A stretch of DNA of 64,000 nucleotides from Dastarcus helophoroides (GCA_028583605.1 CM053330.1:20796129-20860128); one strand, 5' to 3'; positions 43,833-56,673 are shown, numbered from the stretch's first letter. The notes: generated from the letters alone by a model not told the origin. Made by a program: numbers and translations.

Positions 43833-46545
43833 TCGAGGTAAAGTTTCAGCGTAAAAAAAAACACTTTTTTGCGATTTTTTTTCTCAAATATGGATTGAGC
43901 AATTTCATTCGAACATTTTGTACATTATTAAGCATACTTAATAATGTTGTGTAATTTTTTCATGCAGAATTATTGAATCATAAGCCGGTAACAGAGCTTC
44001 CCCCAGAACGTCTTGAGAAAAAAAACAATTTGCGGTGTTCACCATAACTCGGCCGGAAATTATCTGAAAATAAAAAACCATGAAAATTAGTTAAATTATA
44101 ATCAAATCTTCCCCCCAACGTTCTCTGATAATTTTTTTTTCATTTAAAAATTTTTGGCGGCCATCAAAAGTGTGAACTGTTATTTTATACGAAAAATTCC
44201 GCAATTTTGTGGGTGGGAAACACCCTTAATGTAAAAAAAAATTAACTAAACGTTGGGGGGCGGTATTTTATATGTCGAAAATATGTACAAAGTTTGAAAT
44301 GAATCGGTCAAGTAGTTTTTAAATGGCAGTGAACACGGACTTTGAAAAAGTAGTTTTGAGAAAAACGCGTCTAAAGTTTATGAACTAAAAAAGTGAAGAA
44401 AAAATATTTTTTTTCCAACTTACACAGAATCATCGATTCCACCTCCATACAACAGACTTCCTGCGGCATTGTCGATGTCTTCAGCCTCTTTTCTCTCAAG
44501 TCTTTGTTTTATCCTAGCTTCTTTGCTCTGCTGCTCAGCTTGAATCTCAGCCCTGTCAATGCGATTGCTGTCCGCGAATGTCGCATAATCATGAGCGCTT
44601 GGGCCGACGCTGACGTTCATGTCAGACAGAAAAGTTAGGAAAGCACCAGCACCTTCATTGAAAGTGCATGCAGCTACATAAGATCCAAATTCAACAATTT
44701 GTCTGCTGCCAGATAATTTTTTCGGTGCAATTCTCCAAATCAGCTGGTTGAAACTTTCGTTGGAATTTTGAGTAAAGCCTCCAAGACACCTTTCTAGAAG
44801 TTCGTCTTTACTCAGATCTTCATAAATCGGTTTGATCGCTTGTATGACATCTTCTGGAAGTGGAGTGTAGTCATGTTTGAAATTTTCCACTCCTGTTGTG
44901 GCCAAAGCTGTGTGGACACCACGAGTTCTCACCACTCATGCACTTATGGTGTTGAGGGTTATCGTCTGTTGACTGCTGGTGGTAGAACGTTGCCCAGATT
45001 GCATTTTTCATTCCTTCCAGGGAATCACAATTATGTCTGATTGCTGATCCGTAGTATCGACCCAAATTATCAATGACTTTTCCGGTGAGCTTTCCTTTGC
45101 CGCCGAGTAACTTACTTTGCCTTGTTTTACCAGCATTTTTTCCGGTTTTTACAACTTTATTTTCTACAGTTTTATTTACTAGATCACGTAGACGTTTACC
45201 CATCCTTTTTTGCACGTGACCTACACATTCTTTTTTATTTATAGTGAAATTTTCACCGTAAGGTTTAGCTTTCACTAAATTGCCGTAAGTTTTATTGTCA
45301 CCATCTCCGATATAGTTGCTGATCTTTGCTCCGTAATTTTTTACTGATCGACGGAACAATTCGATAACAGCATTAACTTCCATATTACCTGATGGTCCGG
45401 TGTGATTGGTTTGGCATTCATCATTTTCAACATATTCTTGGTACCACTCTTCAAATTCATTAGTATTTAATTGCTTTCTCCATAATTTGCAAGCTTGACT
45501 ACTTATGAAAATATCGATAACTTTTCCAGACCAATATCCAATCAAGGAAGTGACGCCAAAGGAAGAGCTGAAGCCTTGCTTCTGCCACGTGCCGTCACCA
45601 GGAACGGTCAAAGTGTCTGACTCCGAATTTGCACGTTTTTGCTGTTTTTCTTCGTCTGCGGCGGAAGCAAGAAATTTTTCAGCAGTCGTTTTGATGCTGC
45701 AGCTAATTGATTTCATGAGATCCAAATAAGATGGTTTAGATAAAAAACTACTTCCCATGTCCATAAGCCCGCAAAATTTATTGCAGCCTGCTAAACCCAA
45801 ACCTAATATACGGATTACAAAGGCAAAACGAGTGTTGATTTCATAGCGATGATCAGTTTTCTCACTCGACGGTATAAAGCGTGGATCACAATTTGCACAT
45901 TTGACTTGGATTTGAAAGCCAAGGTCTTCTTTTTTGCAGCTTTTGAACTCAACTAAACCATCACACTGAGCACATTTCACTAAACTTGCGATGGTTGAAA
46001 AAACAAGCAAAAAATCGATGATTCTGTAATGTTTTTCAACGTCTTCTGGTACACTTGCACTGGTATTTTGCTTGATTTTCTTCGATGAAGCACTTTTTGT
46101 GGTAGCCTCATCTTTAATTATTTTATTCCAATTAAACCTTTTTTTTGATCTACACAAATAAGTCCTTCCACTTTGTCGGTCTTCTCTCGAAATTTTGCTT
46201 ACTCTCGGCATTTTTGTACAGGAAATTTTTTGAGAAAATTATAAAATGACAAGCGCACGGTCGAACGTCTAACGACAAACTGACGCTCGTTTCTTCTTTT
46301 AAAATATTGTAGTGTATAGTATAGCAATGACTAAACTGTATACCTGTTCGACAGCTGCACTGCTATCCCGACCGCCCGCAGCTGTTAGAGTTATAGCGTT
46401 AAAGGCCAGGAGATTAATAAGACAATAACTTCAAGAATATTGCTTATATCAGCTTAAAATTTTAAGGACATATTCTTAAAATGTTAAACAATAAGATAAG
46501 ACAAAAAAAAAGTTGGATTTTTCGAAAGTGAAAACGCTTACCCCG
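43833..46545 (-). mobile_element. DGTWQ-type Mutator-like element inside the hAT transposase gene
   Basis: Imperfect terminal inverted repeats of about 45 bp: the left side contains GAGGTAAAGTTTCAGCG then an A run and CTTTTTTGCG; the inverted right side GGGGTAAGCGTTTTCACTTT then an A run and CTTTTTTTTTG. Flanks share CCTTGA (hAT codons for L-D), consistent with a ~9-bp duplication that has since diverged. Length is about 2.7 kb with one long transposase gene on the minus strand. The GAGAAAAACGCGTCTAAAG word near 44363 is typical of these elements' 3' regions. Confidence 0.8.
44420..46211 (-). pseudogene. Mutator-like transposase (DGTWQ type), single frameshift
   Basis: About 600 codons in two frames. 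The first (46211-44871, 446 codons) starts MPRVSKISREDRQSG. It holds a Cys-rich finger (CAQCDGLVEF... CANC), then DGTWQKQGFSSSFGVTSL (first catalytic Asp), a C..W stretch, YIGDGDNKTYGN (second Asp), ECVGHVQKRMGKRLRDL and NSWCPHS. The second (from about 44890 to 44420) continues ENFKHDYTPLPEDVIQAIKP, then CLGGFTQNSNESFNQLIW (Glu) and a charged tail RIDRAEIQAEQQ. The frames join through a one-base difference near 44885. Otherwise no stops, so this is the least decayed gene in the window. The indel could be real or an assembly error. Confidence 0.88.
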
Positions 46546-47800
46546 CCCTTGACTAGTTTATCGACGTAACAGGCTCTGCTCGCTTAGCAATTTTTGTACG
46601 TTATTTTGTTCAAAACAATATTAAAGAAGAGTTAATAAGTTTATCAACATTAACAACAACAACAAAAGGATTAGACATTTGTAATGCAGTTATAGATGCA
46701 TTGGAAAAAAGAGAAATATGTCCTTCTAAAATTGTGTCAGTTACAACTGACGGTGCCCGCAGCTTAACTGGACGGGAAAATGGATTTATAAATTTATTTA
46801 CAACACGTATTGGACACACAATTCTTGATTTTCATTGCATTATTCACCAACAAGCGTTATGTGCCAAAACAGGTTTAAAAATGTTTGATGATATTTTGAG
46901 TTTTGTAACAAAATTAGTCAATTTTATATCAGCACGAGCACTAAATAAAAGAAACTTTCAAGAATTGTTAAACGAAGTAAACTCGTCGTACAATAGGTTA
47001 CTTTTATACAATAATAGACGCTGGTTAAGCCGCGGAAATGTTATGCAAAGATTTGTAGATTGTTTGGAGGAAATAAGATTATTTCTAAATAATGAGAACA
47101 TTATTGACCAATACAATCAATTATTGGATGTAGAATGGCTAGCAAAGTTATATTTTTTCACTGATTTATGCTCCCACTTAAATGAATTAAATATAAAACT
47201 ACAAGGTGTTAATAAAACAGTCATTATAATTTTTGACTTAATCAAAGCGTTCGAAGTCAAATTACAATCGTGATATTCTTTCAAATTCATATAAATATTT
47301 TCCGAATGCAAATTTTTTTTTTCTGAAAGTGAATTACACAAAAAGCCAAATAAAGAGTCATTAACGAAAAAGTTTTCAATGGTAATTCAATCCCTGATTC
47401 AGGAATTGTCTACAAGATTTACGCAGTTTAAAGGATTTGAAGAAATTTTAAAATTTATTTTATATCCTGATACAATACAATTTGAAAAAAAGTTCTTAAG
47501 TGGTTCAATTTTAATCAGTTGGAAATGGAATAAGTTGAGTTTCAGTCAAGTACCATTTGGAACCAAAAATTTGTTGATTTAAGAAATGATTTAGAAATTA
47601 TTGAGAGTAATCGATTATTGGATAAAATAAATAAAATTGCAGAAGATGAAATTCTAACTACATGGAATTCAATTTCTGACACGTTTAATTGTTTAAAAAT
47701 ATTAGCAAAGGAAATTTTATCAATATTTTCTTCGACGTGGGCATGTGAATCTCTATTTTCAGAATTAAATTTTATAAAAAAATAAATTAATAATTGCGAA
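46546..47800 (+). pseudogene. hAT transposase, catalytic and C-terminal part
   Basis: Resumes with ALD, a stop in place of the E of LALDES, then DVTGSARLAIFVRYFVQNN. It stays open to 47273 with SVTTDGARSLTGRENG (catalytic Asp), FHCIIHQQALCAK, RRWLSRGNVM and VEWLAKLYFFTDLCSHLNEL, all hAT hallmarks. After frame changes the C-terminal dimerisation block SIFSSTWACESLFSELNFIKK appears near 47720-47780. The residue order leaves no doubt about the family; stops and shifts make it dead. Confidence 0.88.
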
Positions 47801-47874
47801 ACCTGTACAGATAATTGAACAAAATCTGGCGCAGCTTTATACCTTTTCGCGTCCATTCTAAAAATCTAAAAATT

Positions 47875-48370
47875 AATTAACACAACTGAAACAGAGGCTG
47901 ATATACCTAGGGGGGAGGATATTTAAAACCTACTTTATTTATTTTTATGCACTTTTGTAGCTACAAACATGTTTACACAAAAAAGGTACTCCTGGTGAAA
48001 TTCGACATTGGTGGCAGTTTTTGAGTAAAATGTATTTTTATAGCTCGATGCATTAATAACGCTCGCCCAAAAATCTCGGATGTAACACATAATTTGCATT
48101 CAAATGAAAAAAAAATAAAGAGCATTGACATTGGCCATTTTGAGTAAGTTCTGTAAATAAAAGCTAATATTTTTAAATTTTGTTTTGAACCCTATGTCGC
48201 CGTATTTAGGTGTACGTTCATTTATTTTCCAAATAACTATCTAACTTCCAGTGGCATCGAAAGCAATTTTACTGGTGCTGCAAAAAAATAGTTAAGGAAA
48301 TTAAAATTAAATTATTTAAATTAACCTAAATATTCAAAATAACCGTCATTCACAAATCAAAATTAATTAT
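47875..48370. other. Unassigned DNA
   Basis: Probably the 3' leader of the hAT element and flank. No right terminus found. Confidence 0.4.
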
Positions 48371-48377
48371 TACATAT

Positions 48378-48700
48378 TGTTGCGCGCTATCGGTTCGAAG
48401 ATTAATACTGCGTGAATTGTAACCACTTTATTTCCAAACTGAACTCGAAACACTACAATTGTAAGTCACTTAACTGATCAACTAATTAACTCACTAAGGA
48501 ACTTACTCCAGGAAAGCCGACCGGACCACCTATTTATAAATCCCGTTTCGGGTTATAGAAGGAAGGAGCAGATAAGGACTTATCGTTTGCGGAAATTTCT
48601 GGAGCGCTTATCTGCTGTTTGATTCATTATCGCGGCCGCTTCCCCTTATCAAATTTTCTAGAAAATTCCTAATTAAATTCTATAATTACATTTTGTTACA
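48378..48700 (-). mobile_element. Solo LTR 2 (323 bp)
   Basis: Reverse-complement copy of 15945-16269. It starts TGTTGCGCGC and ends TTTTGTTACA on the + strand and is flanked by ATAT at 48374-48377 and 48701-48704. On its own (minus) strand it has a TATAAATA box near 48535 followed by GTGGTCCGGTCGGC, and AATAAAGTGG near 48427, so a promoter and polyadenylation signal are plausible. In the first copy the TATA word is lost. Confidence 0.87.
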
Positions 48701-48710
48701 ATATTATTGA

Positions 48711-48830
48711 CGTGCTAGTACATACGACCTTATGTCGTTCGTCCAATTTTCCCCGCGACCATGTCATAGCGTCCTTTTGTTATGCGACCAAATGTCCGCA
48801 TCCTTTTGTCAAGCGACCTTTCGTCGTAGA
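48711..48830 (-). repeat. Degenerate ~15-bp minisatellite, locus 2
   Basis: Reverse-complement counterpart of 14459-14587: units such as GCGACCAAATGTCCGC, GCGACCTTTCGTCGT and GCGACCATGTCATAG. It begins about 10 bp after solo LTR 2. Confidence 0.75.
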
Positions 48831-48839
48831 ATATTTGAA

Positions 48840-51800
48840 AAATTACACATGGCTAGTAAAAAAATATCAATTTTTGAGATTATATATATTTTTTTAAATG
48901 TAAAATTAAATGTCTCCCAAAATGTCAAAATTAGGTCCACAGCTATAACTATATAAAGAAAAGGCTTATTTGTTGTTCAACAAAGATGGAAAATAATATT
49001 TGGGGTATTTCACTTGAATTTTTGAAGAAGAATATCGTTTTGCCTGACCTAATTAGCCTATATAACACCAAATGTTATTTCAATAAAATTACATTAGTTT
49101 TTCAGAAACAGATATAGTGAAATAAGCTGCACCAAAAATTAAATCATTTGAATGTTTTTTGCCTTTCTAACAAGCTTCCAAATTATAATAATTTTTCTAA
49201 ATATCTCAAAAACTATAAACGACCGCAAACCCCTTTTATTTAATATCATTTTAATCAGTATTTTGTGGAAGATTCAATTATGCAAAAATATATAGGGTAT
49301 TTTATTAAAAAAAGGGAATTTTAGTGCGCCACTCTGTATATTAGTGAATATATTTATCCTGTGTAGTAAAATACAATTTTCGAATAATATGTACTCTACC
49401 AAAAAAAAATTTTTTTTTAGGGAAGTATTTGTAGGAGATATAGAGCTTTGCCTACTAATGACCCCCTATATAAGATGTGTTTGACTCAATTGTCATATCT
49501 AGTATCTCCAGTTTCGAGATTTATCATTTTTAATAAATTACCCTGTATGAAGTAATAATAATGTAGATGTTCTATTTTATGACGCAAAAATAAATGGTCT
49601 CCTTTAATACACAGACAAATAAACCGTTCTTCTATTTCGCTTTATATAAATCCATTTGTGGAAGTTGCGTGCTCCAGACTAATTGCTCCAAATGAATGTA
49701 TATTGACATTTTATCACCACTATACATTTCGCTTCCTATATTTTTAATTTCAGACATAGGAAATCACGTCCATATCCATTTTGCAATATTCCCCTTCAAT
49801 AGCAACTAATTAACATCAACAAATACACAAGCGATAAATGACAACACGGCAACTTTAAAATTATACCTAATCGTAACATAATGTACGATGAAATAACAAC
49901 TGGAAAGTTGTAAATCATATTTTTTAATTTATGTGTTACTAGATTTTAACACTTAAGGGAATGCATTGCCAAAAACACTGATACAACTCATTTTTATTTA
50001 TAAACTAAAATTCTATCATCAATTTTCATATTTCTAACTTCAAAAATGAACATTCATTTTCATTCAATATTCCTTGGGGAATAGATTTTGAAAAATTCTG
50101 TCTTAGTGCTCACTCACGTTAAACAGTGTGAACACAACGTATAGCATATTGCCTGTAACTTTTGAAATGCATATTTTAAAGGAAAATGACCTTAATAAAA
50201 GTTGAATAGCTGTTAATAACGGATAATATGGCAACCTCAACTTTTTGTTCTGTTTGCAACTCTAGTCTTTATGCAGACATTTTCATTTTTTTTTTTTTTT
50301 TCAATAGCAATTCGCAAGTTTTTTTGACATTTTTGAATACAGTAAACATACTGCATTTTGATTTCAGGGTTAGATATTAAAAACAAAACGAAAATAAGCA
50401 TTAAATATGGAAAAATGTATTGTGGAACACTGTCGGACCATAAGTAAATATATTAGTGAAGGAAAATCAAGACTTTCATTCTTTGGGTAGGTAAAAATAA
50501 AATATATAAATATTCAATTATCAACATGCGCGAGTCTCCGTTTCACTGCAATCATTACATATTTGCAGCATCGGCTTAACAATATTGTGCACACGCGTCG
50601 CTTATTGAAAGTTACATCTTTATCGTTAGAACTATTACGCGGAAGGTCTAATATTTACAAATTTGACTTAATCCGGCAGTGTCAAGAGTAGACGGATACC
50701 GAGTTCCCTCTTCCTCGTATTTTACGTTCAACGGTTCTCATGCTGCGAGATTGAAGCGTTTAGTCTATTTATTATCTAAATACACATGCACCCACATTGT
50801 AATTTAATGAGTATGGAGTATTCGGAAAACAATATTTAATAACTTATCCATTTTCATTCGATGTTCAGTCTGTATCTTAGTTTAAAATAAAGTATTTTAA
50901 ATTCACGCCAACCTTTAAATCGCGCTTTAACACGTAACGATATTCAGAAACAAACGATATATTCAAACATATCAAAAAATATGCAGAATGCTATTAAAAA
51001 ATGAACATGTCTTTATAGCGACAATAGTTGCAGACATAAAAAAAAAACAATTCAACACTTATTAAGCACATTTTTCTCTAAAACATATATTTCAAAAGCT
51101 ACAGTCGAAATTCCATATTTTTAAATATAAGGTTTGAGGATTTTATGTGCAAAATTTCATGCTTCTAGACATTTCTTAGGTTATATTAGGCTGTACTCTA
51201 TCTGTCAGACAATGTTTAGAGTTTTATTAAGTAGATTTAATGTCAAAACATCAATATTAGCTAAAACTTGTAACTATCCTTTATTAATTATATTTTCTCC
51301 TTTAATTTAAAGGAGCAAATAAATTTAATCAATATTAAGTCAGAACATATCACAAAGTAATCAGATGCGGGATCTTCTCTCTATACTGAGATCCATTTAC
51401 CAACTGAAATTTTAAATTAGGATGCATTTTATTTCCAAAACTGGAAATAAATTAAACAAAGCAGTCTCTTCAAAATGAAACAAACAGTAACTCCGAAAAA
51501 AATTATTCTTGGGAGCAGGTCGATTGTTGATTAAAGGATTATATCTTTTCCCATAAATTTCTCGTTACAGACTCTACCTCCTATAAAGGGGGGCAAGCCT
51601 TCAAAAATATTAATACTAAATGATGGTTAAGTGATATATCGTTTAAAAGGTATTCTAATTCTACTTCTGAACGTATTTATTTTTTTAATTTGACCGATAA
51701 CTTTCGAAAATGCAGATTATTAATAAAAAAACTTACCTTTTGCAAATTTATTTGATTATTTTATGACTTTTTTTCCATCAGCTGTCATCAAACTGTTTAT

Positions 51801-52800
51801 CTTTCTGTCAGAAGGACATTTTCTTCTGTCATATTAAATTTAAATGAGACATAAATATATTTAACATTATTGACATTGAGTTAGTTATTTTACTGTTACC
51901 TAGAGAGTAGTTAGTATTATAATTTATTCGTTCCCGAAAGGGTAGATATACGAGGCCTAACAACAATACAGATGTTTTCGAATAAGATGCTAATACTTAA
52001 GCAGCATGATCATTGGGTCATTTTGAGAAAGGTCCGGAATCGCTTTATTTTTAAGATACAAAGTCTTGAAAATTAGGAGAAAATTTTGTTTTTCTTTAAA
52101 AATTTTGAAACCGCTTGAAATATTTTTTTGAATTGTGGCATAAAAACGCATTTTTAGCAGCAAAAATATTTGTTCTACTTCTATCAGTGGCGTTCGCGAG
52201 TATTCTTAACGAAAAAAATGGTACATCGCTGCTTTTTTCAAAATAGATACCAATTTCATAGACATCCTTTATTTCTTGGTTAAAATGTCTTCTTATTTAT
52301 TTTTTTTTTTTCATGACGAACTGTTTTCGATTAGTCAAGAAGTTAAAAGGAAAAAGAATCACGCCACTGATCTCCTTTTTCAAACCAAATATGGTTTTCA
52401 TGAAAATATTTTATTTCTTAGTAAAAATTCCTTCTTAACTTTTTTCGTCCGACTAATGGTTTTCAAGTTATAGGCTATTGTCATGTTTTTTTAAATATAA
52501 CTCCATAACTTCTATGGATAGTGTCAAAATTTGAAACATAAACAATCTTAGAGAAATTATTATACCGGGTCCACCTGCCTATTTTATCCATCAGAACTTT
52601 TCCTATGGTTCTATTTTTGTTAAATGGGTAGCGCCAAATAAAAGGCTAATTTAATTTAAATAAATGTTGTCTCCTGAAAAATTTACCTACAGGTACAAAT
52701 TTTTAAGAAAAATGACTATTTGGTGTCCGTTTGTTAGGATTTGTGAAGTGAGTGCCATGGATTTAAAGGTTTGTGTTTAATAGGCGATGGAAACAAACTG
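48840..52800. other. Unassigned AT-rich DNA
   Basis: No coding region, RNA gene or element ends that I can support. Confidence 0.45.
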
Positions 52801-52807
52801 TTTAGTA

Positions 52808-53066
52808 TTCCACTTGGTAGACTCTTATTGGTCGGAAACATTATTTTTATTAATTTTATTTAACATTTCTGCAACCCAGTTTGGAAATATTTAAATTTTT
52901 AGTAATGAAAGTTGACAACATTCTGAAACATTTTATGAAATATGACTACGTGATATTTAAATTTTAAAACGTCACCTCATGAGGGCTGACAAAAAATAGG
53001 TTAGTTTATTTTAGGAATAGCAAAAAAATGAAATGTAGAAGACCAAAATTAGACATGAAATATTTT
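52808..53066 (-). repeat. Penelope-like terminal repeat, copy d
   Basis: On the + strand: a diverged tail (AGACTCTTATTGGTCGGAAA), then the body in reverse (CCCAGTTTGGAAATATTTAA, GACTACGTGATATTTAAATT, ACGTCACCTCATGAG, GGTTAGTTTATTTTA) and the stretch GAAGACCAAAATTAGACATG seen next to the hammerhead in copy b. It stops before the hammerhead. Confidence 0.7.
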
Positions 53067-53069
53067 TCT

Positions 53070-55984
53070 AAGTGTCAAGTGGGTTTATTTTGTATAGAAT
53101 TGCACGGAGGACTTGAGGATTAAATTCCTTAATTTTTTGTGGATTTCATGCACTTTTTGAAAACTATGGATAGTGTCAAATGTTGTTAGTGAAGTAGATT
53201 GTGCCGCAAAAATTTGGCAGTGGGGCACAGAGGAAATTACAGCACAGACTTGCTTGGCCATGGGATACTTGCAGAGTGAATTTCTTAATTTGGTGGGGGA
53301 TCTCATGCACTAGAAAAGCTGAGAGCGTGGTGGAAAAATCAGGGAGTGAAGCACAAAAAAAACGCACAGACGATGTTGTTTTAGAAACTGAAACAATAAG
53401 GGAAAATGCTCCAAGAATATTCACTTGTTAAATTCAGTAGCAACTCGGCCTTTTCGTTGTATCTACTTGCATATCCCTGAACGCAATTTTAAAAAGTCAT
53501 CTCCCATGACCTCTGGTTTGAATTAACGGGATAAGTATATTTCATGAAACATGAAGAATCTGAAGCACTGAAACCCTCATGAAGAAACCATTATATCCAG
53601 ATAAAATAGGACAAATAATATACATTGAAGCCCCTCATAGGACCATTTTTTTAAGGTAATACATAAATCATAAAATCCAAATAGTTTAAATTATATTTTT
53701 AATCTAGGCATAGAAAATCTGATGTCACTGAAATTCTTCAATAATTTACCAACCAAAATAACGGAATTAGGGAAAAATATTTTTAACAAGATGTGCAACT
53801 TTCAACTACAAACCAGAAACAATGAAGTTTTTGGGGGATTATTTTGCTCACTAACTAACAAGGCTGTAGCGAGGCAGGTGCAACAGGTGCAAATGCACAG
53901 GGTCCAAGTCAACAAATGGGCCCAGAAATATTGATCATGATGATAAGATATTTTAGTTGTTAAAATTATTTTTGGGTGGTATGTACTAATATTTTCTTTC
54001 CTTGATGGCTAAATTTAATAATTTTCAGCGGGCCCATTGAAAGACGGCTACAGTACTACTAAGTAATAAGTAGAAATACTGAAATATCTTGCTACAACTG
54101 AAAATTAAAATCTTTCAGATGCCACATTTACAACAAAGCATGAAAGAGAGATTTATGGAAATTAGCAATAAGCAAAATGGACTGAACAAGGTGTCAACAT
54201 TTCAAGCATCTTTTATGTTTATAAATGTCGTTTCCACTCATTCATTTGTTCTGTTACTTGCTAATGTATGATTTAATGTAATCAACATCTAAAAAGCTGC
54301 TTTAAAATAAAATAATACAGATCCACAATTCTTTTTTATTGCCTAAATCTTTAATTTTAATTTTTTTAAGTTTTGAAAGATAATCGAGATGGCAACCTGT
54401 TACACAATAGATATTTTTAAAAAAAAGATTAAAAATTTAAAAAATGAAAATTTTGAAAAAAGTAGAATATTTGAAAAGCATTCAAGACTGAAAAAAATTT
54501 TAAATGAGAGTTGCTTGATTTGTTTGATCTATCAATTTGTCCAATTTTTGAAGAATTTTACATCTAAATATGAAAAAAAAAACCAAAATATCTAACCCAA
54601 AATATCTAGAAAGGTCGAAATGCACAGTTTAAAAATTTAGGAAAGAAGTTAAAGTTATAACTTTCTTAAAACTAATTTTATTCTCGCAAATTACTGCTTT
54701 CTTTTTAGAATTTCAAATAGGGTTAAAACTCTCTAGAGTGAATATTATACTAACTAACTAATTTTTATCTTCCATAAAACGTCGGCTGCCTCATTTTCTG
54801 AAAATAAACCTCAAATTTTCGAGTATAGTAATTATTTCGAGTAAAAAGTGGACATTTTAACATTAAAACAAGAAGTTTGACAATCATAATTCCCAGAAAA
54901 ATCGAGATTTTAACATAGTAAGTCAATAGTTTTCGGTGAATTAACCGGGATCTGGAATTTGCTCTCTTAGATGGCCTTCTATGCTTCAAGAATGTTCCCC
55001 TAGATAGATATCTATCCCTTAAAAAAATTTTTTTTTACAAACTGAGAACAGTTAAGTAAAATTGTGGTAAAAAAATAAAATAAAAATGTTTTATAGGTGC
55101 TTTACCCTGATAGCTAAACATTTTTCACTCTTTTAAGACCCAAGTTCGTATTGCACACCTTTAAAGAAGAATGAATTCAAATGATTATAATTCTACAAAT
55201 TATTTGTAGAAAAATGACAATCATTCACCGTATATTTAATAATAATAATTAGCAAATTTAGCAAAAGGTATTTTAATGAAAAACTTGACGGAAGGAAAAA
55301 ATTACAATAAACCATATATTACCCTGCCAAGCAAGAACGTCATACTACATATTTGATAGTTTTGAGTAATTTATGATTATATCTCTTGGCAGAAGAATTT
55401 CAGTTGTATATTAATACAAATGTGCCTAAATAACATTCTAATTGCAGAAAACATCAAATAATTATGCTGTAATTCTCGGACTGTACTAATTTGCTTGTTA
55501 TGAAAAATTCCAGTTACAACATTATCGTTTAGCATAGCAGAATATTCATACACAAGTATATGCTTTTACCTTTCATCATAGTTTCCTTTTCCTGCAGAAT
55601 GCTTAATTACGATTCCGTTTATAACACTCTTCTTTCACAATAGTTTCTGCAAACCGAGCAAACTGGATCGAGCCCTGTCTTACAGTGTATCTGGTAGAAA
55701 ATCCGGTCGAATTAAACGATCCATAAATACTCCTCTCTATATAGTGATAACAAATCTCCTCTAAAAGCTAAACCGATAGGCAGTGACTACATGTGTCTGT
55801 TGTGAGTTGTGATTGAAAACACATTAATTTGTTTCAGTGTAAAACATTTTAATATTTAAGTTACAAAACTTCAACAGATTAAATAATAAGACATGCACGT
55901 TTCGTTACAGAAGTGGTGATAAAAAAAACAATACACTAAGTTATTCATTTGGAGAGGCTAAAAAGCTCTGCATATTTACTTACT
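53070..55984. other. Unassigned DNA with a small internal duplication
   Basis: 53130-53400 holds two diverged direct units of about 150 bp (TTTCATGCACTTTTTGAAAA.../CTCATGCACTAGAAAAGC..., each followed by a GCACA-rich stretch). The remainder shows nothing. Confidence 0.4.
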
Positions 55985-56044
55985 GTAAAGTTGCAATTCA
56001 ATTGACAGTATGCTCTCTGTTTAAAATGTCAAGTCCGGTAAAAT
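55985..56044 (-). pseudogene. Tc1/IS630-like transposase remnant, part 2 (left of DIRS)
   Basis: On the minus strand, leaving the DIRS element at 56044, the reading is FTGLDILNREHTVN and then a stop. It continues the DE-motif segment found at the other side of DIRS (61927-62175), as in Tc1/IS630-like transposases with DE..FT..G..N..N/H. Confidence 0.5.
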
Positions 56045-56087
56045 CATAAGATCAAACGAACTTACCTGTAAAGTCCGATCTTGATTA

Positions 56088-56250
56088 TATAAGGTCTCGT
56101 CGTAGTAAATAGGACAAATTGTACTACCTTCAGTTTAGGTGACTCGATCACATATTTTAAAGAAATAAACAAACCATAAATCTCGCTATGCCCTCATCGT
56201 CCCGGCTGCATATGCGTCTTGGTTCCCCATATCCCTCAGTCTCAGTCAGG
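56088..56250. repeat. DIRS left inverted terminal repeat
   Basis: Contains GGTCTCGTCG, GTAAATAGGACAAATTGTA, CCTTCAGTTTAGGTGACTCG, TCTCGCTATGCCCTCATCGT and TATGCGTCTT, all found inverted at 61765-61925. The extension outside it (56045-56087, AAGATCAAACGAACTTACCTG core) is matched only in the internal region. Confidence 0.9.
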
Positions 56251-56291
56251 TTACATCTTTTTTTTACAACTACTTGCGGGTTTGGGAATTG

Positions 56292-56412
56292 GAAGGGACC
56301 CTATTTACTTTGACGAGACCTCATATAATCAAGATCGAACTTCACAGGTAAATTCGTTTGATCTTATGATTATATTCGATATCGTCTCGTAAATAGGACA
56401 AATTGTAGATGT
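56292..56412. repeat. DIRS internal complementary region
   Basis: 56292-56368 is the reverse complement of the left extension and start of the left repeat (CCTATTTACTTTGACGAGAC, CAGGTAAATTCGTTTGATCT). 56369-56412 repeats the outer edge of the right repeat, inverted relative to it (ATATTCGATATCGTCTCGTA). The junction TTATGATTATATTCG therefore mimics the joined ends of a circle, as in other DIRS elements. Confidence 0.85.
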
Positions 56413-56673
56413 TTAGAGTATGTTGCAAAAAATAAACCTTAACAAGTGCCTTTATAGGAAATTACATTTATTGAACAAATAAAAGTATAGTGGAAACTTT
56501 GATATAGGTAATATTTTATCTAACATAGAAATTAACGTAGCTATATGTCAATATACTCGACATTGAAAAGTAGCCTATATAAAAATATAAAAAAAAGTTA
56601 TCAATACACTATGACATTAAACTTAACCTAGGTACAAAAACAACATAAACATAAAGGAAATGTAAAATTTTGT

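Larger units (their letters stand above)
42491..47870 (+). mobile_element. hAT element (BED-finger type) with nested insertions
   Basis: The left terminal sequence is CAGGGATGGCGAACCAATGG, followed by the palindromic CACGTGCC/GGCACG words common in hAT leaders. The transposase starts at 43315, is split by a Mutator-like element, and resumes from 46551 to about 47800. I could not find the matching right end (expected to end GCCATCCCTG), so 47870 is only where coding similarity fades. The left end abuts non-LTR retrotransposon sequence, so it probably inserted there. Confidence 0.75.

Noticed and set aside
44393..45040. + strand open frames over the Mutator-like transposase
   Set aside because: Antisense shadows of a minus-strand gene with clear catalytic motifs.
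47900..47935. CCTAGG near 47916 as the hAT target duplication (left flank GCCTAGGT)
   Set aside because: No inverted terminal sequence precedes it, so the match is probably chance.
53085..53431. Overlapping open frames on both strands in a GC-richer patch
   Set aside because: The frames arise from two diverged direct repeat units; no family motif and no splice evidence.
54389..54595. Lys-rich + strand open frame (KKKIKNLKNENFEKS)
   Set aside because: Composition follows from A-rich DNA; no start context or conserved features.
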